A DNA stretch of 39,957 nt, taken from the NCBI GenBank assembly GCA_949287305.1, contig CASEFX010000017.1, positions 1 to 39,957 on the forward strand. The letters are read 5' to 3'. This document shows positions 14,896 through 24,006 of this stretch, piece by piece; position 1 is the stretch's first letter, and each line of letters begins with the position of its first letter. The stretch is from an uncultured Sutterella sp. Its GTDB lineage: Bacteria > Pseudomonadota > Gammaproteobacteria > Burkholderiales > Burkholderiaceae_F. Made by a program: the position numbers and the translations under genes. Below the pieces are notes generated by a model. It saw only the letters and a program-made list of their open reading frames with translations, did no database searches and was not told the origin of the DNA.

Positions 14896-15282
14896 TTATT
14901 CCTTCACTTCGAAGGTTTCCTCTTCGCTCAGAAGACCGCCGCGGATCACCTGAACGGGACGCTGGCAGCGGAATTCGAGCCAGGCGGTGGAGGGAGCGGA
15001 GCCGTCTTCGTGCGCGTCCACGGCGCCCGAGAGCGGAAGCATGCCGAGCTCTTCGCGCTGGCAGATGTCGCGGGCGCGCTGCTGCAGGGCTTCGTTGATC
15101 TGCGTCGCGCGAACGTTGCCCGGCCACTTGAAGTCGAGTCGCCAGACGTTTCCAATGACGTTGGAGAGGCGTTCTTCGCGGCCCGCGAAATTGCGGCTTT
15201 CTTCTTGGATGGCCTGGCAGCCCGTGAGGGCCGTGAGGGCGACAAGGCTGAGGAGAATCGGTGCGGTGAGGCTTTTGCGCAT
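14896..15282 (-). CDS. Putative lipoprotein of unknown function
   Basis: The protein of about 128 residues begins MRKSLTAPILLSLVALTALTGC, a lipoprotein signal peptide with lipobox LTGC at 19-22, so it is probably attached to a membrane facing the periplasm. The mature part is polar, with a Cys pair typical of a small periplasmic domain (ICQ and FRCQ); I recognise no family. The reverse frame stays open far upstream (to 15585), but that part is proline-rich low-complexity translation of GC-rich DNA. ATG 15303 is an alternative start. The gene is convergent with the MerR unit and divergent from ccmA. Confidence 0.72.
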   Translation of the reverse strand: MRKSLTAPILLSLVALTALTGCQAIQEESRNFAGREERLSNVIGNVWRLDFKWPGNVRATQINEALQQRARDICQREELGMLPLSGAVDAHEDGSAPSTAWLEFRCQRPVQVIRGGLLSEEETFEVKE

Positions 15283-15303
15283 GACGTGAAAAAGTGGGTT
15301 CAT

Positions 15304-15673
15304 TGAAGGGCGGCCTCGTCGCCGCCGGAATCCGAACATTGTACTTCGCCCGGCCTCCTTCGGGAGCGAAGGATTTGCAACGAGTCGAAAAGGGGGACGG
15401 GGCGGGGGCGAGGCCCCCTCGAAGAAAATCTTAGGGAAAGGAGAGGGACTCCGAGGCGGCGGAGTGCTCCTTGAAAAGCGTTGCGGCACCGTGGAATTTG
15501 TTGATGAAGACTGCGCCGAACACCTACGGGGGAGCGCCGATTTATAAGGAAACCTTAATTTCCCCGAACTAGACTCCTTGGCCATAGAATCGGCCTTCCG
15601 AGCCGAGAGCGGACGGGGCTTCGCCCCGCCGAAAACAAGAATCCACCCTTACCTCAAAACGAAACGAAACTCA
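15304..15673. other. Intergenic region upstream of the ccm operon
   Basis: This 370-nt stretch lies between the reverse lipoprotein gene and ccmA. It holds small perfect GC hairpins (GGGGGC-GAG-GCCCCC near 15402-15418 and CGGGGC-TTC-GCCCCG near 15614-15628) and an AT-rich patch at about 15540-15570 (AAGGAAACCTTAATTTCCCC) that is the likeliest place for a ccm promoter. I see no clean -35/-10 pair and no gene. Confidence 0.4.
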
Positions 15674-16375
15674 ATGAGCGCATTGATCGAAGTCTCGGGT
15701 CTCACCTGCGAACGCGGGGAAAGAACCCTGTTCGAGGGGCTTTCTTTCTCCGTGGAAGCCGGCACGCTCGTGCGCATTGCCGGATCGAACGGCGCGGGCA
15801 AAACGACGCTTCTGCGTCTGATGACCGGGCTCATGCGCCCCGTTGAGGGCGAAGTCCGCTGGCGCGGCACGCCCGTGCAGAAGGCCGCGCAGGACTTCTG
15901 GAAGGAGCTCTGCTACATCGGCCACCGAAACGGCGTCAAGGACGACCTCTCGGTCCTCGAAAACGTTCTCCTCAACGCCCGCATCGCTTCGCTCTCCGTC
16001 ACGGAAGAGGAGGCGCTCGACGCGCTCGACGCCGTGGATCTCTCGGAATTCCTCGAAGTGCCCGCGGGCCAGCTCTCGCAGGGGCAGCGCCGCCGCGTGG
16101 CGCTTGCGCGCCTGTGGCTCTCCCGGTCGGTGGCGCTTTGGGTGCTCGACGAACCCTTCACGGCGCTCGACGTCAAGGGCGTGGCGCGTCTTGCCAAGCT
16201 TATCGGCGAGCACGTCGAGGAGGGCGGCATCGTCATGCTCGTCACGCACCAGGAAGTGCCCGTGGAAAACGCGCGCTTCATGGTGATCGAACCCGAACGC
16301 TGGTCGCCGAGAAAGCGCACCGCCGTCGAAGCGGCGCTCGACGATGAAGCGGCGCAGAACGCCGAGCCGGTCTGA
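15674..16375 (+). CDS. ccmA: Haem exporter ATPase CcmA
   Basis: ATP-binding subunit of the CcmABCD complex, which releases holo-CcmE in cytochrome c maturation System I. The 233-residue protein has Walker A GSNGAGKT (37-44), the ABC signature LSQGQRRR (134-141) and Walker B ALWVLDEP (154-161). I start at ATG 15674, where similarity begins (SALIEVSGLTCERG). An in-frame upstream extension to 15578 adds a low-complexity leader and is unlikely. ccmB starts 11 bp after the stop, beginning an eight-gene co-directional cluster. Confidence 0.95.
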   Translation: MSALIEVSGLTCERGERTLFEGLSFSVEAGTLVRIAGSNGAGKTTLLRLMTGLMRPVEGEVRWRGTPVQKAAQDFWKELCYIGHRNGVKDDLSVLENVLLNARIASLSVTEEEALDALDAVDLSEFLEVPAGQLSQGQRRRVALARLWLSRSVALWVLDEPFTALDVKGVARLAKLIGEHVEEGGIVMLVTHQEVPVENARFMVIEPERWSPRKRTAVEAALDDEAAQNAEPV

Positions 16376-16386
16376 GGAGAGAAATC

Positions 16387-17055
16387 ATGTGGCAGATCTT
16401 TCTCACCATTCTTCGCCGTGACCTGATGCTTGCGCTTCGCCGCAAGTCCGACCTCGCTCAGGTGATCTTCTTCTTCGCCGTCGTCGTGACGCTCGTGCCT
16501 CTGGGCGTGGGCGCCGAAACGAATACGCTTCGCGCGATCGCGCCTGGCGTCGTGTGGGTGGCGGCGCTTCTCGCGGCTCTTCTCTCGCTTCCGCGCATGT
16601 TCGCGGCGGACTTCGCCGACGGCACGCTCGAGCAGATGCTCGTCGCCGCGGAACCCCTTCCCGTCATCGTTTTTGCGAAGGTCATCGCGCACTGGCTCGT
16701 CACGGGCGTGCCGATGACGGTCTTCGCGGCCCTTTTCGGCGTGATGTTCGACCTGTCGCTCGACGTGACGCTCGTCCTCGTCGCGAGTCTTGCGGTGGGG
16801 ACCCCGATTCTGAGCTTCATCGGCGCGATCGGCGCGGCGCTTACGCTCGGCCTTCGCGCGGGCGGGGTGCTCACGAGCCTCCTCGTCTTGCCGCTCTACA
16901 TTCCGGTTCTGATTTTCGGTTCGGGTGCGGCCTCGGCCGTCGCCGTCTCGATGAGCCCCACGGCGCACTTCCTCATCGTGGGCGGCCTCACGCTCGCGAC
17001 GGCGGCGCTGAGCCCGATGGCGGTTTCCGCGGCGCTTCGCATCGCCGAACAATGA
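16387..17055 (+). CDS. ccmB: Haem exporter permease CcmB
   Basis: Inner-membrane partner of CcmA. The 222 residues carry about six hydrophobic helices, and the N-terminus (MWQIFLTILRRDLMLALRRKSD) and the FADGTLEQML segment are family-typical. It lies between ccmA and ccmC with short gaps and a GAGGAGAG ribosome site before ATG 16387. Confidence 0.95.
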   Translation: MWQIFLTILRRDLMLALRRKSDLAQVIFFFAVVVTLVPLGVGAETNTLRAIAPGVVWVAALLAALLSLPRMFAADFADGTLEQMLVAAEPLPVIVFAKVIAHWLVTGVPMTVFAALFGVMFDLSLDVTLVLVASLAVGTPILSFIGAIGAALTLGLRAGGVLTSLLVLPLYIPVLIFGSGAASAVAVSMSPTAHFLIVGGLTLATAALSPMAVSAALRIAEQ

Positions 17056-17082
17056 TTTCTCAAACTCCTGGGTGAGCCATTT

Positions 17083-17808
17083 ATGTCGATTACGAGTCCT
17101 GAAGGCTTCTACCGTGCGGCGGGCAAGTGCATCATGCCCCTCATGGTCCTCGGCCTCCTTCTCTTTGTCGTCGGTTTCTACATGGGCTTCTTCGAGTGCC
17201 CGATCGACTACAAGCAGGGGAATTCCTACCGCATCATCTTCATTCACGTCTCCGCCGCGTGGATGTCGATGCTCCTCTACATCCTGATGGCCGTGTGCTC
17301 GGCGATCGGTCTGCTCCGCAACAGCCGTCTCGCCTTCATCCTCTCGCAGGCGATGGCGCCGACGGGGGCGCTCCTGTGCTTCATCGCGCTCTTCTCGGGC
17401 GCCTTCTGGGGCCGTCCCACCTGGGGCACCTACTGGGTCTGGGACGCCCGACTGACCTCGGCCCTGATCCTCTTCTTCCTCTATCTCGGCTTCATGGCGC
17501 TTCACACCGCGATCGACGACAAGCGCCGCGCCGACCGCGCCGCCTCGGTGATCTCGATCGTCGGCGTCATCAACGTGCCGATCATCTACTTCTCGGTGCA
17601 GTGGTGGAACACCCTCCATCAGGGCGCCTCGATCACGACCAAGGGTTCGTCCATGGCCGAAATCATGCTCTACACGCTTCTCGTCATGGTCGCGGCGGGC
17701 ATGTGCTACGGGACGGCCGCCGTGCTCTCGCGCGCCCGCACGATCATTCTTGAACGCGAACGCCGCAGCGACTGGGCGCTCGAAGCCGCCAAGGGAGGCA
17801 AACTGTGA
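17083..17808 (+). CDS. ccmC: Haem-handling protein CcmC
   Basis: Delivers haem to CcmE on the periplasmic face of the inner membrane. The 241-residue protein has six membrane helices and the tryptophan-rich haem motif WGTYWVWDARLT (about 113-124), flanked by the conserved histidines HVSAAWMS (about residue 59) and, after the motif, QWWNTLHQGASI. The ccmD start overlaps its last four bases (ATGA-type overlap), indicating translational coupling. Confidence 0.96.
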   Translation: MSITSPEGFYRAAGKCIMPLMVLGLLLFVVGFYMGFFECPIDYKQGNSYRIIFIHVSAAWMSMLLYILMAVCSAIGLLRNSRLAFILSQAMAPTGALLCFIALFSGAFWGRPTWGTYWVWDARLTSALILFFLYLGFMALHTAIDDKRRADRAASVISIVGVINVPIIYFSVQWWNTLHQGASITTKGSSMAEIMLYTLLVMVAAGMCYGTAAVLSRARTIILERERRSDWALEAAKGGKL

Positions 17809-17990
17809 ACTGGGCAAGCTTTTCCGACTTCCTGACCATGAACGGTCACGGCTTTTACGTGTGGTGCGCCTACGGAGCGCTCTTCGTCGGGGTCGTCGCC
17901 GAACTGATTTCTCTCAAGCGTCGCCGCGGGGCGATTCTCACCCGTCTGCGCCGCGAAGCCCGCAACCGCAATCTTGAAAAGGGGAACTGA
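17805..17990 (+). CDS. ccmD: Small haem-exporter subunit CcmD
   Basis: A 61-residue single-pass membrane protein that stabilises CcmC-CcmE in the CcmABCD complex. It has the typical layout: a short periplasmic start (NWASFSDFLTMNGHGFYVWCAYG), one membrane helix with the YG segment, then a basic cytoplasmic tail. The GTG start at 17805 overlaps the ccmC stop by four bases, and ccmE starts three bases after the ccmD stop. Confidence 0.9.
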   Translation: MNWASFSDFLTMNGHGFYVWCAYGALFVGVVAELISLKRRRGAILTRLRREARNRNLEKGN

Positions 17991-17993
17991 TCC

Positions 17994-18473
17994 ATGGATT
18001 CCAAGACCAAAAAACTCGCCCTGATCGGCGCTGCCATCGTGGTGGTGGGCGCGGGCGTGACGATGGCCCTGCAGGCCTTCAACGAAAACCTCGTCTTCTT
18101 CTTCTCGCCCACGCAGGTGGCCGCGAAGGAAGCTCCGGAAGGCCGCACCTTCCGCCTGGGCGGCGTCGTCGAACCCGGTTCGGTCGAACGCCAGAAGGAC
18201 GGCGTGACGGTCACCTTCAAGATCACCGACACGGCGCAGAGCGTGCCCGTTCTCTACAAGGGCATTCTCCCCGACCTCTTCTCCGAAGGGCAGGGCGTCG
18301 TGGCGCAGGGCAAGCTCGATTCGGCCGGTCTTTTCACCGCTTCCGAAGTGCTCGCCAAGCACGACGAAAACTACATGCCGCCCGAGGCCGCCAAGGCGCT
18401 TGAAGACGCCCACAAGGCCGGGGTGGCGAAGAAGGCCGCCGAAGAGGCCGCCAAACAGAACGTCAAGTCCTAA
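17994..18473 (+). CDS. ccmE: Periplasmic haem chaperone CcmE
   Basis: Carries haem covalently between CcmC and the CcmF/H lyase. The 159-residue protein has an N-terminal membrane anchor (residues 8-27), an OB-fold domain, and the haem-attachment motif [10 protein letters not shown] with H123 and Y127. The tail is Ala/Lys-rich. This is the classical His type rather than the Cys variant. A terminator-like hairpin lies between it and ccmF, the only sizeable break in the operon. Confidence 0.96.
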   Translation: MDSKTKKLALIGAAIVVVGAGVTMALQAFNENLVFFFSPTQVAAKEAPEGRTFRLGGVVEPGSVERQKDGVTVTFKITDTAQSVPVLYKGILPDLFSEGQGVVAQGKLDSAGLFTASEVLAKHDENYMPPEAAKALEDAHKAGVAKKAAEEAAKQNVKS

Positions 18474-18508
18474 GCCGCAGGCTTCGGACCTGACACCCAA
18501 CAGGCGCA

Positions 18509-18539
18509 GGGTCGGCCCGTTTCGGGACCGGCCCCTTTT
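18509..18539 (+). terminator. Intra-operon terminator/attenuator between ccmE and ccmF
   Basis: GGGTCGG and CCCG (18509-18519) pair with CGGG and CCGGCCC around a TTT loop, with one bulged A and one G-T pair, followed by TTTT (18536-18539). It sits in a 141-bp gap inside the ccm cluster and could reduce transcription of ccmF onward relative to ccmA-E. Confidence 0.6.
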
Positions 18540-18614
18540 GGGATTGAGGAGGCCCCGCTCGAAAGTCTCCTCGGACGAGTTTCCAAACTCTTTTCATTCA
18601 CCGGAGATACACAA

Positions 18615-20582
18615 GTGATTCCTGAAATCGGTCACTTTGCACTCATCCTCTGCCTGGCGCTCTCGATCGTCCAGGGGGTGGTGCCCCTCATCGGCGCGGC
18701 CAAGGGCAACCGCGCGCTGATGGCGGTGGCGCGGCCCGCGGCGATCGCGAACGCCCTCTTTGGCACGATTGCGTTCGGCTGTCTGGCGTATTCGTTCTAC
18801 GTCTCGGACTTCTCGGTCCTCAACGTGGCGAACAACTCCAACTCGATGCTGCCTTGGTACTACAAGGTCGCCGCCACCTGGGGCAGCCACGAAGGCTCGA
18901 TCCTCTTCTGGGTCGTGACGCTCGGCTGGTGGTCCGCCGCGGTCGCCTTCTCGGCCAAGAAGCTTCCCGCCGAAATGACGGCCCGCGTCACGGGCGTGAT
19001 GGGGCTTGTCGCCATGGGGTTCCTCACCTTCATGCTCTTTACTTCGAACCCCTTCCTGCGTCTCTTCCCGGCCCCCGCCGAAGGCGCGGACCTGAATCCG
19101 CTTCTGCAGGACCCGGGGATGGTCTTCCATCCGCCGCTTCTCTACCTCGGCTACGTGGGCTTCTCGGTGCCGTTCGCCTTCGCGATCGCCGCGCTCATTT
19201 CGGGTCGCCTCGACGCCGCCTGGGCGCGCTGGATGCGCCCCTGGACGACGGCCGCCTGGATTCTCCTCACGCTCGGCATCGCGCTCGGCTCCTACTGGGC
19301 CTACTACGAGCTCGGCTGGGGCGGCTGGTGGTTCTGGGACCCGGTTGAAAACTCCTCCTTCATGCCGTGGCTGACGGGCACCGCCCTCATCCACTCGCTC
19401 GCCGTGACGGAAAAGCGCGGTTGCTTCCGCATCTGGACGGTGCTCCTTGCGATCCTCACGTTCTCGCTCTCGCTTTTGGGCACCTTCCTCGTTCGCTCGG
19501 GCGTTCTCACCTCGGTGCACGCCTTCGCGACCGATCCGGAGCGCGGTCTCTTCATTCTCGCCTTCCTCATCATCGTGATCGGGCTCTCCTTCCTGCTCTT
19601 TGCCTGGCGCGCCCCGACGGTGGGCCTCGGCGGGAACTTCGGGATGATCTCGCGCGAATCGATGCTTCTCGTCAACAACGTTCTCCTCGTCGTGGCGATG
19701 GGCGCGGTGCTTCTCGGCACGCTCTATCCGCTCTTCCTCGACGCCCTGAACGCCGGCAAGATCTCGGTCGGGCCTCCGTACTTTGACGCGGTCTTCGGGC
19801 CCCTGATGCTCCCGCTCGTCTTCCTCATGGGCGTGGGTCCGCTCGCGCGCTGGAAGGAAGCCGATCCGAAGCAGCTTGCGAAGTCCCTCCTCTGGGCCAT
19901 GATCGTTTCGATCGTCCTCGGCGCCGCCGTTCCGCTCCTCATGGGCGAATGGAGCAACTGGGTGTTCGTCGGCTGCACGCTCGCCTTCTTCGTCGTCTTC
20001 GGCGCCGTCGAAGCCTTCCGTCAGCAGATCCGCCACGGCGAAGGCAGCGTCGTCTCGAAGCTTCTTCGTCAGCCGCGCGCCTATTGGGGCATGCACATCG
20101 CCCACATCGGCGTGGCCGTCTTCATCATCGGCGTCGCGCTCGTCAAGGGCTATCAGTCCGAACGCGACGTGCAGATGTTCGTGGGTGAAACCGTGACGGT
20201 CGCGGGCTACACCTTCGAATTCAAGGGCGTGACGAGCACGCGCGGCGCGAACTACACCGCCGACCGCGGCGAATTCGTGCTCTCGCGCGACGGCAAGGTC
20301 CTCGAGACCCTGCACCCGGAAAAGCGCAAGTACTTCAGCTCGAACTCCATGCCGATGACCGAAGCCGCGATCCGTCACTCGATCACGGGCGACGTCTACG
20401 TGAGCCTGGGCGTTCCGACTTCGGACGGCGGCTGGGTGGTCCGCGCCTATTCGAAGCCCTACGTGACCTGGATCTGGTTCGGCTGCATCATCATGAGCAT
20501 CGGCGGGCTCTGGGCCGCTTCGGACCGTCGCTTCCGTTCGAAGAAGCGCAAGGACGCCAAGACTCAGGCCGCTGCCGCCTAA
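18615..20582 (+). CDS. ccmF: Cytochrome c haem lyase subunit CcmF
   Basis: Large inner-membrane subunit that reduces the CcmE-bound haem and, with CcmH/I, attaches it to apocytochromes. The 655-residue protein has about 14-15 membrane helices, WGSHEGSILFWV near residue 89, and the WWD motif WGGWWFWDPVEN at about 234-245, with conserved histidines nearby. The start is GTG at 18615 with GGAG 10 bp upstream. Confidence 0.96.
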   Translation: MIPEIGHFALILCLALSIVQGVVPLIGAAKGNRALMAVARPAAIANALFGTIAFGCLAYSFYVSDFSVLNVANNSNSMLPWYYKVAATWGSHEGSILFWVVTLGWWSAAVAFSAKKLPAEMTARVTGVMGLVAMGFLTFMLFTSNPFLRLFPAPAEGADLNPLLQDPGMVFHPPLLYLGYVGFSVPFAFAIAALISGRLDAAWARWMRPWTTAAWILLTLGIALGSYWAYYELGWGGWWFWDPVENSSFMPWLTGTALIHSLAVTEKRGCFRIWTVLLAILTFSLSLLGTFLVRSGVLTSVHAFATDPERGLFILAFLIIVIGLSFLLFAWRAPTVGLGGNFGMISRESMLLVNNVLLVVAMGAVLLGTLYPLFLDALNAGKISVGPPYFDAVFGPLMLPLVFLMGVGPLARWKEADPKQLAKSLLWAMIVSIVLGAAVPLLMGEWSNWVFVGCTLAFFVVFGAVEAFRQQIRHGEGSVVSKLLRQPRAYWGMHIAHIGVAVFIIGVALVKGYQSERDVQMFVGETVTVAGYTFEFKGVTSTRGANYTADRGEFVLSRDGKVLETLHPEKRKYFSSNSMPMTEAAIRHSITGDVYVSLGVPTSDGGWVVRAYSKPYVTWIWFGCIIMSIGGLWAASDRRFRSKKRKDAKTQAAAA

Positions 20583-20593
20583 ACGGATGAATC

Positions 20594-20612
20594 GGGGCGG
20601 CAGAGCCGCCCC
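20594..20612 (+). terminator. Short GC hairpin between ccmF and ccmG
   Basis: GGGGCGGC (20594-20601), loop AGA, GCCGCCCC (20605-20612), without a T tract. It more likely stabilises or paces the message than terminates it. Confidence 0.3.
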
Positions 20613-20624
20613 AAGGAAACTGAC

Positions 20625-21158
20625 ATGAAAGCAAAATTTCTCATTCCCTTCGGCATCTTCATCGTGCTTGCCGGGTTCCTCTTCAAGGGCCTCTACCTCG
20701 ACCCTCGGACCCTTCCGTCGGTTCTGATCAACAAGGAGCTGCCGCCCTTTGAACTGCCCACCCTGTGGGATCCCAACACCACCTTCAAGACCGAAGACAT
20801 GAAGGGCAAGGTCTGGATGCTCAACGTCTGGGCCACCTGGTGCGTTCCCTGCAAGCAGGAACACCCCTACATGGTGAACCTCAAGCGCCGCGGCCTCAAG
20901 ACCCCGATCATCGGCTTCGTCTACAAGGACAACACCGGCGCCGCCGCGCAGATGCTCAAGACTTCGGGCAACCCGTACGACAACGTCATCTACGAAACGA
21001 AGAACAAGGTCGGCATCGACCTCGGCGTCACGGGCGTGCCGGAAACCTTCATCATCGACAAGAAGGGCATCATCCGCGCCAAGGTGAGCTACCCGATCCA
21101 GGACGAAATCTGGTTTGACCAGATGAAGCCCCTGATCGACAAACTGGAGGCCGAATGA
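20625..21158 (+). CDS. ccmG: Thiol:disulfide interchange protein CcmG/DsbE
   Basis: Membrane-anchored periplasmic thioredoxin that keeps the haem-binding CXXCH cysteines of apocytochromes reduced. The 177-residue protein has one N-terminal helix (residues 4-22) and a thioredoxin fold with active site WCVPCK (C73, C76). GVTGVPETFIID carries the cis-proline loop. The start of ccmH overlaps its stop by four bases. Confidence 0.95.
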   Translation: MKAKFLIPFGIFIVLAGFLFKGLYLDPRTLPSVLINKELPPFELPTLWDPNTTFKTEDMKGKVWMLNVWATWCVPCKQEHPYMVNLKRRGLKTPIIGFVYKDNTGAAAQMLKTSGNPYDNVIYETKNKVGIDLGVTGVPETFIIDKKGIIRAKVSYPIQDEIWFDQMKPLIDKLEAE

Positions 21159-21637
21159 TGAACGTCAAGTCTCTTTTTCTGACGGCGCTTCTCGCCGTCT
21201 CGGTGGCCACTCCCCTCTGTGCGCGCGAGGCCGCGCCGACCGCCTTCGACCCGGTCGCGCACAAGCGCGTCGTGGAAGTCTCCGAACAGCTCCGCTGCCT
21301 CGTCTGCCAGAACCAGTCGATCGCCGAATCGAACGCCGAACTCGCCGTCGACCTTCGCAATCAGGTGATCGAGCAGGTCAAGGCCGGCAAGACCAATCAG
21401 GAAATCGTCGACTACATGGTCGAGCGCTACGGGGACTTCGTTCTCTATCGTCCGCCCTTCAAGACGAGCACCGTGATTCTCTGGGTGGGCCCGGTCGTCC
21501 TCTTCCTGGGCGGTCTTCTCGCCTTCTGGATCAACCTGCGCCGCCGCAAGCAGACCGTTACCGAGAGCACCAAGCCGCTTTCCGAAGAGGAAAAGGCGAT
21601 GGCCGAAAAAATGCTCGGCAAAGATAAGAAGGAGTAA
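21155..21637 (+). CDS. ccmH: Cytochrome c maturation protein CcmH
   Basis: Periplasm-facing oxidoreductase that handles apocytochrome thiols. The 160-residue protein has a signal peptide (cleaved near LCAR), the active-site motif LRCLVCQNQSIAESNA (C48, C51), and a C-terminal membrane helix (about 105-125). It is the short form; the TPR half found fused in E. coli CcmH is the separate ccmI gene here, 6 bp downstream. Confidence 0.95.
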   Translation: MMNVKSLFLTALLAVSVATPLCAREAAPTAFDPVAHKRVVEVSEQLRCLVCQNQSIAESNAELAVDLRNQVIEQVKAGKTNQEIVDYMVERYGDFVLYRPPFKTSTVILWVGPVVLFLGGLLAFWINLRRRKQTVTESTKPLSEEEKAMAEKMLGKDKKE

Positions 21638-21643
21638 CCCGCC

Positions 21644-22969
21644 GTGCTCACCACGTTTATTGTCATTGCCGTCCTCATGTGCCTCGTCGCCTGCGCGGCC
21701 GTGGGTCTTCCCCTCTGGTTCGGCAAGAAGGACGAGGGCGAAGCCAACCGCCGCGAAATGACGCTCAACATTCTGCGTCAGCAGGCCGAAGACCTCGAAG
21801 AGGACCGCAAGGCGGGCCGCATCGACGAGGACGAATACGAAGAGACGCGACTCGAACTCGAGCGCCGCGTGCTCGAGGAAGCGCGTCACGACGAAAAGGT
21901 CGAGGCGCAGAACCATTCGTCGCTCTCGCGCATTCTCGCGGTCGTGCTCGTCATCCTGATCCCCGCGTCCGCCGCCACGGGCTACATGGCGCTCGGCCGC
22001 TACACGGCCATGGACGAACACTTCCTCGAAATGATGGAAGCGCAGAAGAAGACCTCGGGCGGGCATTCCGCCGCCGAAATGTCGCGCATCATCGATCAGC
22101 TGAAGGACCGTCTCGAAAAGAATCCGATGGACCCCGAAGGCTGGTTCATGCTCGCGCGCACCACGGCCTCGGTGAACCGCTTTGACGAATCCGTCGAAGC
22201 CTTCCGCCGTTTGTCCGAAATCGTCCCGAACAACGCCGACATCATGGCCGACATGGCCGACATGATGGCCGCCGCCAACGGCAAAGTCATCACGCCCGAC
22301 GTCGAGAAGCTCCTCAACAAGGCCCTCTCGATCGACCCCGATCAGTGGAAGGCCCTCGCGCTTCTCGCGATCCACGCCTGGGACAAGGAACAGTACGCGC
22401 GCGCCGCGGAACTCTGGGAGCACCTCCTTCTCGTCGTGCCGCCGGATTTTCCGGACATCGAGCAGATCCGCGCCAACATCAACGAAGCCAAGCGTCTGGG
22501 CGGCGTGAACGACAACGTCGCGCGCATCTCGGGCGACGCCGAGGGCGGCAAGTCCGCCGCCTCGCAGGGTTCCGCCCCCGCCGACAAGACGCCTGTTCCG
22601 ACCGTGAACGCCACGGCCGAATACTTCGTGGCCGGCACCGTGACGCTCAGCCCCGAGCTCAAGGACAAGGTGAAGCCCGACGACGCCGTCTTCATCTACG
22701 CGCGTCCCGTGACGGGTTCGAAGATGCCGCTCGCCTTCGTGCGCGTGACGGTGAAGGATCTTCCCTACAACTTCGAACTCAATGAAAACATGACGATGGC
22801 GATGGGAGCCGAAACGATGGAAAACCACAAGGAAGTCGTGGTCGGCGCCCGCATCTCCAAGACCGGAAACTTCATGCCGCAGGCGGGTGACCTCGAAGGC
22901 GAAATGAAGCAGCCCGTGGCCGTCGGAGACCGGGGCATCGCCCTCATGATCAACGGCGTTCGCAAGTAA
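21644..22969 (+). CDS. ccmI: Cytochrome c maturation TPR protein CcmI
   Basis: Chaperone that binds the C-terminal helix of apocytochromes and brings them to CcmF/H. The 441-residue protein has a membrane helix at 2-24, a coiled segment (LNILRQQAEDLEEDRKAGRI), and a second helix near 100-122. TPR repeats span about 145-290, followed by a C-terminal periplasmic domain typical of long CcmI proteins. The start is GTG at 21644 with AAGGAG 10 bp upstream. It is the last gene before a strong terminator. Confidence 0.93.
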   Translation: MLTTFIVIAVLMCLVACAAVGLPLWFGKKDEGEANRREMTLNILRQQAEDLEEDRKAGRIDEDEYEETRLELERRVLEEARHDEKVEAQNHSSLSRILAVVLVILIPASAATGYMALGRYTAMDEHFLEMMEAQKKTSGGHSAAEMSRIIDQLKDRLEKNPMDPEGWFMLARTTASVNRFDESVEAFRRLSEIVPNNADIMADMADMMAAANGKVITPDVEKLLNKALSIDPDQWKALALLAIHAWDKEQYARAAELWEHLLLVVPPDFPDIEQIRANINEAKRLGGVNDNVARISGDAEGGKSAASQGSAPADKTPVPTVNATAEYFVAGTVTLSPELKDKVKPDDAVFIYARPVTGSKMPLAFVRVTVKDLPYNFELNENMTMAMGAETMENHKEVVVGARISKTGNFMPQAGDLEGEMKQPVAVGDRGIALMINGVRK

Positions 22970-22989
22970 GCGAAACCAGCGTCACCTCC

Positions 22990-23023
22990 AAGCCGTCCCG
23001 GATTCGTTCGGGGCGGCTTTTTT
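22990..23023 (+). terminator. Terminator of the ccm operon
   Basis: AAGCCGTCCCG (22990-23000) pairs with CGGGGCGGCTT (23009-23019) with one T-G pair, followed by a run of T. A textbook rho-independent terminator after ccmI. Confidence 0.9.
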
Positions 23024-23044
23024 CTACCCGGCGGGACGAAACGC

Positions 23045-23075
23045 AAAACGGCCCCCGCCGCGAGGCAGAGGTCCG
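23045..23075 (-). terminator. Terminator of the reverse lipoprotein gene
   Basis: On the reverse strand, CGGACCTCTGCC pairs with GGCGGGGGCCG with one mismatch and one bulge, followed by TTTT (23045-23048). It lies 28 bp beyond the stop of the gene at 23104. Confidence 0.6.
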
Positions 23076-23103
23076 TCTTGAGAAAAGCAGCGGAGACGCC
23101 CGA

Positions 23104-24006
23104 TCAGCGGAAGGTTGTGAGCTTCCGATCGAGCACGGCGGCGAGCCCTTCCATCAGGCCGTCGACGTCGAAGCGGTCAAACTGCTTGTCTTCCGCTCGG
23201 AAGAGACTGTTTTGGGTCGGAGCGGAGACGTCCACTTCGCAGAGCTTGACGCCTTCCTGGTTGTAGGCCGTCGCGCGAATCATAAGTTCGGTGCGCGTGG
23301 GAAGGTTGAGCGTGCGCTTATCTCGCTTGAGGAGTTCGTAGGGGTAGACCCGACGGATTTCCACGTTGATCTTTTCCCCGTTGCGGGAGGTGCCGTTGCG
23401 AAGGTACTCGAGGCTGTAGCGCACGGCCTTGCTGAAGGCGGATCCGGCTTCTTCCTCGGGGAGGCTGTAGGAGAGGGTGACACTGCCGTAGGGACGAGCC
23501 GGCTTGTTGAGCCACGTAAAGCCCACCGTGACGTAGGGAAGGGGCGAGCGCTGCGAGCCGAACTTGTTGAATTCCACCGAGTCGTAGTTCCTGCAGGCGG
23601 GGATCAAGATGGGCTCTTCCTGCACCTTGTTCGCAAGGCGAAGCGTGATGAGTTTCGAGAGGCGCTTCACGTGGTTGTTCACGGCGCGGCGCACGCTCCC
23701 GTCGTCGTTCACGAGCGTCGAATACTTCAGGTTCGGCGTGACAAGGAAGCCCGTTTCGTCGTACTGAATGTTGGCGTAGACCTTGTCCTGGCGGTGGATG
23801 ACGTCCGCGCGCAGCGTGCCGTTCGCCTCTTCGCAGATCAGCCAGTCGTTGCGGTGGGCCGCCTGGATGGCGGCGTTGCGGATTTGGGCGATCGTCTTGT
23901 TGTTGGCTTCGCCGCTGAACTCCATGGGTTCGCGCTTGCTCGCACAGCCGCTCACGAGAAGGGAGCCGGCCAGGACGGCGGCGAGGAAAAGTTTCGTCTT
24001 ATTCAC
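23104..24006 (-). CDS. Lipoprotein of unknown function
   Basis: The 300-residue protein begins with a clear lipoprotein signal (NKTKLFLAAVLAGSLLVSGC; lipobox LVSGC at 17-21). The mature chain mixes alpha and beta elements, is rich in Arg and Asn, and has no motif I can place. I choose GTG 24006 because AGAGAG lies just before it and the signal peptide then has a normal length; a frame start at 24042 would add a charged leader. It is a single-gene unit with its own terminator. Confidence 0.8.
   Translation of the reverse strand: MNKTKLFLAAVLAGSLLVSGCASKREPMEFSGEANNKTIAQIRNAAIQAAHRNDWLICEEANGTLRADVIHRQDKVYANIQYDETGFLVTPNLKYSTLVNDDGSVRRAVNNHVKRLSKLITLRLANKVQEEPILIPACRNYDSVEFNKFGSQRSPLPYVTVGFTWLNKPARPYGSVTLSYSLPEEEAGSAFSKAVRYSLEYLRNGTSRNGEKINVEIRRVYPYELLKRDKRTLNLPTRTELMIRATAYNQEGVKLCEVDVSAPTQNSLFRAEDKQFDRFDVDGLMEGLAAVLDRKLTTFR

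Noticed and set aside
15283..15585. Long N-terminal extension of the reverse lipoprotein gene
   Set aside because: The extension is proline- and arginine-rich low complexity and would bury the lipoprotein signal peptide.
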